From NCBI GenBank assembly GCA_015680685.1, contig MNCI01022121.1, positions 90,339 to 154,338 of the forward strand: DNA of 64,000 nt, written 5' to 3'. This stretch comes from Gnetum montanum (Eukaryota > Streptophyta > Gnetopsida > Gnetales > Gnetaceae). The translations under genes and the position numbers were made by a program. Of this stretch, positions 55,559 to 64,000 are shown one piece after another. The number at the start of each line of letters is the position of its first letter. Position 1 is the first letter of the stretch. A model generated the notes under the pieces. That model saw only the letters and a program-made list of their open reading frames with translations, did not search any database and had not been told where the DNA came from.

Positions 55559-57954
55559 TACATCCATGATTGAATGAAAACTCATCCACAAGTTAAAAAA
55601 ATGAGGAACAATTTCCTTACAAAATATTAGGAATGTATGGGATTACTAACTAATATGCAAACTACTGACTGAATTTGAGTGTTGCATTGCAAAATTTTAT
55701 TTAAGTGAATGCATACAAAATGGCAGAGTGACAAAAAGACTAGATAGACATTGATGATTACAAAACTTATAGAGGTCTTCAAATATGCATAAAAGATTAT
55801 TCTTCTTGTTCTCTCTAGTGGTGGAAAACTTTTACCATTGACTATTATGTCGATGCTTCTCTGGTTATGTAAAACATTCTTGAAATATGGACTAAAATTT
55901 CTTCTCATTGCCCCATGGATATAGCAAACATGCAAAGTTTGAGGTACTATCTTGTATGTGGTATGATTTGTCCATGCACATATCTTTTATTGTCCCCCCC
56001 CCCTGGCTTCATTTTCATGCCTAGTAAAAGACCTTCTTTCTTAGGCATTTCTTTTAGCATCACCTGTAGTCACCAAAGGATCGACATTAGTTTTTGTAAA
56101 TTTTCCTTACTAATTAACCTTTTTCAGATCCCTTAGTTTTTGTTTAAGCAAAAGGTAATTATAGCATGCTATGCCCAAGACTATGATGTAACTAAAATCA
56201 TCACGTTGTTCACATTATTTTGATCAAATACTATTAGTTACCATGATGTTTAAAAATAGGATGTTAGAAAAATTTCAAAGTAGACATTTCTAGCCCCCAT
56301 GCCTAATAAGCATAACTCTGAAAGAACACAAGTTTTTGAACAATTGAAACCAAAGGTCTAATTCAAAATATGACCAATAAATATTAAGCTTGAAGAATAT
56401 TTTAACAAAGGAGTAGGACAAAGTAAAAAAGTAATTGAAAGGGATGAGAAGTAGTCCCAAGATTATGCATAAATTTAGAGAAAATATCATTGATGTTTTG
56501 AAAGATGTGAAGGTCAGTTCAAAGCCATGATCAACAAAAGTTATGCAAGTGGATCCTCCCCAAAGTAGGCTCTTGTAATAATGCCCTTTCATAACCACTT
56601 CTATAGATGTCCATGGGCACTCTAGAAGTTAAATGTAGATCATGCCTTTATTCCAAACAACACACAACTGCCATGGTTGAGATGTTACACTATACTACAT
56701 AAAACCAAAAGGCTCATACTCACATATAGTAGTGAGATGAATAATGGAATGAGAAGGGATTGTAAATATTGGGATGTAAAATACTGACCATGTCAACAAT
56801 AGGTTCTTGTGACAAGTGTTTTTAAAATGATAAACATACCTATCCATCCAAGTTCAAACCAAGTCTATACTATGCACAGTTATCTCACATTGACGTGTTC
56901 CATCCTACCAACCACCATGAGTCCACAATCACCTCAAAGAACAATCATCACTCCAAAAGGTGAATAAGGAAGGAAGGGCCTTAGTTATGGGAAACATGTC
57001 TTTCCAACCCCATAACTAGTGCTTATAGTCCATTATTGCATCTAAGGAATGTGCTTTGAATTTCCATTATTGTTTATTGTTCTTTTTTCTCCTTTTTTTT
57101 TGTATTTTGTGTGCTTTTTTTTTTATGGGAACCACACCATGCAAAGATAGAGCTTCCTTTTTATCAGTTGATAGAGGAATGATGATATGTTCAAAGAGGA
57201 GTCATAAACCACATAAAGGAAGTTAAGAAGAGAACCCAACAAGTCCCCTTGAGGTCACACCCTTTGCCATTCCCACTTGGTCCTTCCCTCTTTCTTCAAG
57301 GTACAATGATCATTGATGAATTTTATTTTCATAAAAGAAGAATCAATTTTTTTTATGAAAAAGACCTTTTGTTTAGAGAACTGGAGGGATGGATGAGATG
57401 GTCTCACTGCTTTACACAATTACTTATCCAATCATCTTGATAGAATGACATAAAAACCCAACACATATTGTTGACTTCTGCATCATGACTTGGAAATATT
57501 ATTAACAAGAACATAGAATACATTCATAAAACATAAAGAGAATGACTCAAGAAAGAAGAAAAATATTAAGAAATGAAAAACATATGAAGAATAAGAAAAT
57601 TTTAGAACTAATAAGCAAATCAGTTACTTTCATACATCTTTGAAATAGTTTTATATTTTCATTTTCAAGCCATTGAGTATCTTTTGATTTAGTTGCTACT
57701 ATGTAGATTGGCTTTTGCTTACACACTTGCTTCTAAAATTTATGATGGATCGATATAGGGGTTGTATTAATATTTCAAACTTCTGGCCCACAACTACATC
57801 CTTTTTCATTGTTGGTAATGCATGGATTCTTCTATCTCTCCACAATGATAGGTTTATCATTCATGTCTTGTGTTGGAGTGGTAATGGGTGTTGGCTTTTG
57901 CATGTGATTAGGAGATAGTAGTTGTGAAAAGGGAGGCATTACACCATATTAGCA
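55559..57954 (-). other. E7 spacer and shortened 3' region
   Basis: 55559-55650 equals the 3' end of E4 before its LTR; 56290-57060 matches the E4 spacer (42850-43400). The accessory frame of E4 has no visible counterpart. A C-run lies at 55993-56002. No gene seen. Confidence 0.55.
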
Positions 57955-59935
57955 TTGTGTTGGTTTAGATGATGTGGTCGGTCCATGAGTGTTTTGCTTC
58001 TACCTATGGCCTTTTCTAAAGAAGGTACATTTTTGAGTTTGTGGTGGGGACTTACCAGTATCAGCATGTTTATGCACATTAACAGAAAAAGTGGCATTCA
58101 TTTGTTGATGTTGTGATGCTAAACCTTCTTGTGTTGTTGGAGGTGACATATGATTATGCAGTTGAGTATGAGAATATTGAGGATATGATGTAGGATGAGA
58201 GGTGTAAGATGATGATCTCATATAAGATGTTGCAAGATGATGATATTTGGGAGAATGGTCATAGTGATTTGAGGTAGAGGAAGTAGAAATAGTTAAGGAA
58301 ATAGCTTGTTAAACATAATATCCATATGAGTTCGACTAGCAGGAAGGGTAGGGCTGGTTTGATGATGGCCTCCCCCACGATTGTGGGTTTTGCCATCATG
58401 GTTGATAGTAGTTTTGAGGCTGATAAGAATTCCCACTAGGATAGTATGATTGGTTGTAGGACTATCTAAAATTATGTTGTGGGAAAGAAAATCTCCTAGG
58501 CATGTGCTTCCGTACAAACTTCAAATTTAATGCCCATGCCCAATACTCATGTAGATGCAACAAGCCAAGGAAATGGCCCTTTAGATGGTCATATATGTAG
58601 ATGTCACATCCATTATCTTAATCTATGGTTGAGTTTATAGCCTTACTTCCTTCAGCTATTTTTTCTATTTGCTGAAAAGTGTTCCTAGCTATTTCTTGGT
58701 AATGCTTCCTTTTTTATTGTGATCACCTGGTTCATTTTGCATTGCTTCTCCTCTATGACTTATACACAAGTTTTAACTTTCTCATTCATCAATTCCAACA
58801 TCTTATCCAACTTTTCTTGAAGCTCAACAAGAGAATTTTGTATTAGCAAGGTTTGTTGTAAAATCATCTCATTGAGAGCTACCTCTTTTTCCTCATCATA
58901 GATATAAACCCTTTTCTTCGAAGAGTTTGGTCCCAGTTTTTTTCCTCTACACTCTCCCATTTGCATAGCTCTTCTTATTCTTTTGCCACATGGTTGATTA
59001 ACTTTTGGACTTGATGGGTTCGTAGCTTGTATAATTGTCTTGGAGCATACATCCCAAGGGTCTCCCTTGTTTCATTATGAAGCCCATCTATGATATGGAA
59101 AAGTTGCCTTTCCTCAGAGAACCCATGGCTTGGGCATTTATTCAATAGAGAATAATATCTCTCTAAGGCCATGTCCAAGGATTCATGTTATTCTTGTCTC
59201 CATCCTTCAATCTATTTCCTCAAGTTGGACACCCTCACATAGGTTTGGTATTTCTCATTCAAGAGTTCCAACATTGTGCTCCACCATTAGATTAAATTTG
59301 GCTTCAACAATCTATACCACACTTCGGCTCTATTGATTAGTCTCCTAAAAAAGAGTTTAAGCCTTTACCACCTACTTTCAATGTTGTAGAAAGCACAAGC
59401 ATCTTGAAAGGTTTGTAAATGATGTTACAAATCCAAATCATAACCTCCTACAAACTTAGGGATATTATTCATATCAAGCTTGGGTAGGTGACTCTCTTTG
59501 CAATGCCTACAAGATATCTTAACTACCTCTATTATCTACATTTGGCTCTTAGTAGCCAATAAGGGTTCATTGTCATTAGACAAGTTGTGAGGGGAATTCC
59601 TATTTACTTGATGATGATAATTTTTCCTATGTTCATGTTGATGACTATGAGTGTTCCTATGAGTTTAATTTTTATTTCTATATCAACCTTGTAGTGGAGC
59701 TTGATCTCCATACCTACATTCATCTTTAGTAGAACTAAACATTGAAGGGGAAGAGGAAGATGAGGAATTGGAAGGATTGCCATGGCTTCTATGGTGTTCC
59801 TCAAGGTCCCTTGATTTATCCTTTCTAGATTGCGAGGAGGTCATAGGCCTTAAGGCCTTCCCTGGTCCAAGACTTGCATCATCTCCTCCAAGGTTGTCTA
59901 CCTTGCTTGAATGTAGTCTTCAAGTATTGTTAGGA
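57955..59935 (-). pseudogene. E7 gag, degenerate
   Basis: Minus strand: RLGEASRPKASS (near 59860), the gag domain, MDMALERYYSLLNKCPSHGF, SEERQLFHIIDGLHNETRET, LGMYAPRQLYKLRTHQVQKL (59178-58975), then a helical stretch (MILQQTLLIQNSLVELQEKL, DKMLELMNEKVKTCV; 58870-58760) and an S/H/Q/Y-rich tail (58221-58000). These align with E4 40700-41200 and 41650-42000. The N-terminus is lost at E8. Confidence 0.8.
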
Positions 59936-59939
59936 TGGT

Positions 59940-60784
59940 TGATGAGTTGTGATTTGATGAGCCTCAACATCAGATACACAACATTGAAGTCCCAACGTCA
60001 AGGCTAATAAGTGATGTCGGATATCCAATGTCATCTTATTTAGAACTCACCTATAAATAATACACTTGGGCTTCTGAATGGGATATCTTAGAAATAGTTA
60101 ATTTTTAGTTTCTTTTCTTTTAAGTCTATTATTCCTAGTACATGCCTGCGGTGTGATGTTTGTACTTGTATGGCACCCTTGTTCGAGTGTGATGTACTTG
60201 GATACATTACATGACTAGCAATAAAGATTGAGATTATATCCATCATTGCAGCATCCACTTAGCTTAATATTATTATTTTAATTATTTAATGCTTTCATTA
60301 GTCGAACATTTCATTTATTCTTATTTACTATTCCTGTTGTTAAAAGAAATGTGTACACCTTAATCATGAGTGTTTAAGTGTAGATACTTGATCGCTAGGG
60401 GTGTATTATTTAGCATAACCAATGTCGTACACTTGGTAAATCCAAACGTAGTTCCATAAAATCCAATATGTGTATAGACTATTAATAGCAAATACCATCG
60501 CCTTAGGCTAATTTAGATTTTGTTTGCATTATTCATTATTTAATCAATTTATCTCTTTCTATAACTAGGAGTAGCATAGGATTAGGATCCACATCACATG
60601 CCTCACTTTAGACCAAACCATATGTGACAAAGCTACCACTAGTCCAAGTGTGAAGATAATGAACTGTGATCAATGCATAATGATCTAAATACCACAACTA
60701 GTCCCATCCACAGAATTCAACTAGATCATGCATAAACACTCATGATTTGTATGGTTGAGCATAGGAGTACCTCATCGCTCATCA
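59940..60784 (+). repeat. E8 5' LTR (845 bp)
   Basis: Ends TGATGAG and CTCATCA; TATA box TATAAATA at 60052-60059; AATAAA at 60220-60225. Same length as the E4 5' LTR. Confidence 0.82.
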
Positions 60785-60806
60785 TTGGCACTATTGCTAG
60801 AGATGG
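60785..60806 (+). other. E8 primer-binding site, tRNA-Asp type
   Basis: TTGGCACTATTGCTAGAGA directly after the LTR. Confidence 0.7.
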
Positions 60807-60909
60807 TGTTAGTTATCTAGATTAGTTATATTATACAAGATCACTGTAATGGAATTAACAATATATCTTTTAGAAGCTGTTGATTCACACACACCATAAA
60901 CCATCAACA

Positions 60910-61365
60910 ATGTCTCTCTCACATGGATGTGACTATGCACTGCACAGCAGACACATTAATTGGAAAACTAACAAGATATACAATGAAGAAAATTAGAGTG
61001 ATCAACCTTATGTAGGGGTTTCTTATGATTATGACCACCCTAACAACACTCAAAGACTACATTCACCTAAGGAAAAAAAAACTTGAAGAAGATGATGCAG
61101 GTCCTAGACTAGGGGAGGCCTCAAGGCCTAAGGCCTCCTCGATACCTAGAAATGATAAATTAAGGGACCCTAAGGAACACCATAGAAGCCATGGTAATTG
61201 TTCAAGTTTCTCATCTTCTTCTTTCCCTTCGACATCTAGTTCTAACAAAGATGAATGTAGCTATAGAGATAGAACTCCATTAAAGGGTCAGACTAAAAAT
61301 CAGAATTGAACCCATGAGAAAAGTCAAAGAAGTCACCATGAACATAGAAATTTTTCTCACAACGT
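60910..61365 (+). pseudogene. E8 gag N-terminus, truncated
   Basis: MSLSHGCDYALHS at 60910, then GPRLGEASRPKASSIPRNDK and DPKEHHRSHGNCSSFSSSSF, closely matching E4 gag 39845-40250. The conserved gag domain is not reached. One large open segment (61025-61309) remains. Confidence 0.75.
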
Positions 61366-62530
61366 GTTTGATGATAGTGCAGGTGGGATAGGTGTCAGAT
61401 CAAGGGTTTGTGAACTATCACGTTGCAAGGAATAAGAGGCGATGGATAGGCGTAGGAGGCTCCATCACTGTCATTGTCGTAACTAATGTTATGGATGGCC
61501 ACCCACATGTCACCACATCTTCCATGCCTATTACCATTCCACTCCATCGATGTTTTGCTATCTGAAAAGAACTGTAATGATATGCCAACTTTGGAGCCTA
61601 GCTAGTTTGCGAATTTCTATTTGTGCTGGAAATGGCTATTGCCAATGAAATGGGCATTAGATGCAATCCCTTTCCCTGTAGGTAACATCTAGCTTCAATT
61701 GATGAGAAAACATAATCTTTCCTTGGGGAGGGGACATTTGATGGTAGCCTGAGTCTGTAAAAATGATCCTCTTTCAGAAGTTCTGCAAATGCTTGTTGTT
61801 CATTTTCAATTAGAGGATTTCTTGTGAGCCAGAGCTTCTTCAGAGTCTAACCACCGTGAGGAAATGTCTTGAGGCAAGCCGTGAAAAGGCCATGGGACTG
61901 AACGGTGACTCTAACATGGAGTTTTCTAGAGTGATCTTAACCTTCAAATATGAGAGGCTATCCTCCATGATAGTTGGCCTTTTAAGAATCGGTGATGACA
62001 TTGGTCTTAACCTGATGAAGTCAAACTCTGAATATGAATCCCTGGATCCGTCATTGAAATTATTGAAAGATAAATTAACTTTCCTAGCTTCCAACCAATT
62101 TTGCATATAATCTCCAATATTTCCAGAGAGTTGGTTGCTAGAGATTAATGTACTGAGCCATTTGAAGCCCTCCAATGTCTACAGGCACTATCCCACATAG
62201 AAGATTATGTGAAAGATCAAATTTGAATATTACATTTCTCAGCCCAACAACTTTTGATGGTATAGTTCCCAAGAGCTGGTTTTCTAATAGAACCAGTGAT
62301 TCCAGACGACTGCATTTTCCCAACTCTGCAAGAATTCTGCCACTCAAAAGATTCCTTGCACAAAGATTTACAAGGCTACCCATACTTCTTGGGATGGAAA
62401 TAGACAATCTATTGGTAGAAAGGTCAAGGTAGGCAAGGGTTTTGTTCATGATTGATATTTCAGAGGGTATTTCCCCATGGAATCTATTATAACCGAGATA
62501 AATTTTCTGTATGGATTTCTTGTTTGCTAG
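61366..62530 (-). pseudogene. Leucine-rich-repeat receptor-like protein fragment
   Basis: Minus strand. Successive plant-type LRR units are visible: KIYLGYNRFHGEIPSEI, LAYLDLSTNRLSISIPRSMG, SLVNL with LLSGRILAELG, LESLVLLENQLLGTIPSKVV, FKFDLSHNLLCGIVPVDIGG, then after a frameshift near 62150 SSNQLSGNIGDYMQNWLEA and VNLSFNNF. This L..L....N.L.G.IP pattern is that of LRR receptor kinases and receptor-like proteins, normally at the cell surface. No signal peptide, transmembrane segment or kinase is seen; 61366-61840 has no clear similarity. Only a broken piece, next to the truncated E8. Confidence 0.78.
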
Positions 62531-63004
62531 TGTTTTGTGGCCTTGGGGATGTATCGTTTTGTGAGTTTACATGCTGCATAGGTCATGCAAGGGCTACCCT
62601 GGTCCTACTGGCTGCACATCCCTATTTGTTTGTTTATTTTTTTTTTGTTAAAAGGCTCATCCACATCAATCCAAATGAGACCTCTAGGATTATGCATATC
62701 AATAAGATGACAACCATCATCTTTTTCATTTGAATATTTTTTTTGTCTTATATACACAAAAAATGGAAGTTTCACAGAATTAATATCATTCATATTTTTA
62801 TCATGTTCTCTACCATTGCCTTTTTCCAGTATCTACTTTTGCTATTCCATGAAATGGCCAAATGTGCCAACATTTCTACCCCCTTAAAAGCTTAAAGAAT
62901 TTGTACAACCCCATTTTAAAACTAAAACGTAACAAAAATCTTATTGAATTTTTACAGTTGACAAAAATCATTTTGGAGGAAAATTCCCATTAAACATAAG
63001 GTTT
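62531..63004. other. No gene seen
   Basis: A/T-rich sequence with T-runs near 62637-62650. Short open frames on both strands have no recognisable features. Confidence 0.4.
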
Positions 63005-63600
63005 GATGGTATAAAAACCTCATTCCTAAGAAAAACAAAAAACTGTACATTATCAAGTTCTTCATTCATGGACTATTCTTGAGATGGGAACAAAACTTTG
63101 AGGGTTACTCTAGTAGGAATTCTCATATCTCTAACTATCTCATAGGCAACTTCTAAAGTGATGAAGGTTGTTCTGTTGTTTTCTGGCTTAGTGGAACTCT
63201 CAACTTGATCTACTGGAACTTTTTCTTCAGCACTCTTCTCATTTTCTTTTTCAAATGCACTCTTCTATTTTTCCCAATTGGGTCCTTCATTTTCCTCTTA
63301 GGAGACAAAGGCCTCTTCCCATGCCCATGACTCTTCATTGATTGGTTACTCTTCTCCATTCTCCTCTTCTTAGGTGCAATCTTGATATTGCCCCCAAACA
63401 TTTGACTCTATCTGTAAACCTCTTATGAGGAATGAGAATTCATCAGCCAACCAGGCCATAAAAGGACACTCTTTCAGTGCTCCACATGCTCTAGCTTTCA
63501 AGTAAGCCTTCAACACATGTTCAGGGAAACATCCCATCACATAAGGAATGAAAGGCTTTTTCATTGTTCTCCCAAACTCCATCTTCTCTTTCAAATTAGC
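63005..63600 (-). pseudogene. Unrecognised reading frame with basic segment
   Basis: Minus strand. From ATG at 63594: EFGRTMKKPFIPYVMGCFPE, HVLKAYLKARACGALKECPF and MAWLADEFSFLIRGLQIESN, ending at 63370. A shifted frame continues with a strongly basic stretch (APKKRRMEKSNQS, RPLSPKRKMKD, HLKKKMRRVLKKK), and a third with VESSTKPENNRTTFITLEVA, YEIVRDMRIPTRVTLKVLF. The pieces read as one protein broken by frameshifts. The basic part could bind nucleic acid or act as a nuclear signal. I do not recognise the family. Confidence 0.4.
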
Positions 63601-64000
63601 TCTCTCTTAATTTCTCTACTCAACTTGAATTAGAAGATGATGAAATCCTAGGCAACCCAATCCTCTTTTTATAGGTGCTAGAAATTTAAAATCTCCCCTA
63701 AGAGTCTTCAACCAATTTTCCCTCTTTTTAGGAATTCGAACCACTTGTCACAATCCTCACTAAGTGGTGGATGAGTCACCCTCTCCACTTTTCACACTTG
63801 TAGGATTTCACTTGTTTCACTTATAGGCTTTCACTTGTTTCACTTGTAGAAATTAAACTATTTACTAATTTAATCCTAAATATATTTATTATTATAATAA
63901 ACTATCTACTTGTCTAACTATATACCAATAGCATAATTAAACATAATAATTAATACTCTACTCCTAGTAATATTAGTAATATTATATCTAATAATATATA
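63601..64000. other. A/T-rich end of window, short repeats
   Basis: TTTCACTTGTTTCACTTGTAG-type units repeat three to four times at 63790-63860; then TA-rich sequence. No gene seen. Confidence 0.45.

Larger units (their letters stand above)
54721..59939 (-). mobile_element. E7: pol-less Athila-like element, 3' part
   Basis: Minus strand: gag (59935-57955), spacer, strongly shortened 3' region, 3' LTR (55558-54721). Internal sequence matches E4 but the 3' accessory frame is almost wholly missing. Its gag start and 5' LTR are cut off by E8 at 59940. Confidence 0.8.
59940..61365 (+). mobile_element. E8: 5' end of an Athila-like element
   Basis: LTR (59940-60784), primer site (60785-60806) and gag start, broken off near 61365 where leucine-rich-repeat pseudogene sequence begins. 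It lies against the E7 gag. Confidence 0.78.

Noticed and set aside
61366-62530. A functional LRR receptor gene
   Set aside because: Frameshifts, no signal peptide, no membrane segment and no kinase; only a short series of LRR units remains.

Overview
The window is plant nuclear DNA built almost entirely of nested, decayed LTR retrotransposons. I see no intact host gene. Two very large Ty3/gypsy elements carry a second, archaeal-type RNase H after the usual one, which marks the plant Tat/Ogre lineage. The rest is mostly an Athila-like family plus a LINE scrap. This points to a land plant with a giant, repeat-rich genome; a gymnosperm is my guess, but nothing here proves it. Almost every reading frame is broken by stops and frameshifts.

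Layout. E3 (plus) is a Tat-type 3' end (33745-36837). E1 (minus) inserted into it; its 5' LTR is 32213-33744 and its pol runs off the window at base 1. E2 (plus, 10147-29249, 19.1 kb) inserted into the E1 gag-pro region and is complete end to end, with a 4-of-5 target-site duplication. Right of E3 are Athila-like elements: E6 (minus, 36838-38705); E5 (minus, 38706-38873 and 48070-53370), split by E4 (plus, 38874-48069), a pol-less element with both LTRs; a LINE fragment (about 53450-54715); E7 (minus, 54721-59939); and E8 (plus, from 59940), whose gag stops near 61365. The right end holds a leucine-rich-repeat pseudogene and an unrecognised broken reading frame.

The most unusual object is in E1 and E2. 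Both carry, between protease and reverse transcriptase and on the strand opposite to gag-pol, a homologous gene of about 3.5 kb with at least six short GT-AG introns. Intron positions largely agree between the copies. The gene sits between a linker rich in palindromic motifs that also occur in the same element's LTR and a minisatellite that recurs near RT and after integrase. I read it as an accessory gene acquired by the ancestor of both elements, whose introns survive because the antisense orientation hides them from splicing of the genomic RNA.

All homology statements come from reading translations by eye; no search was run.
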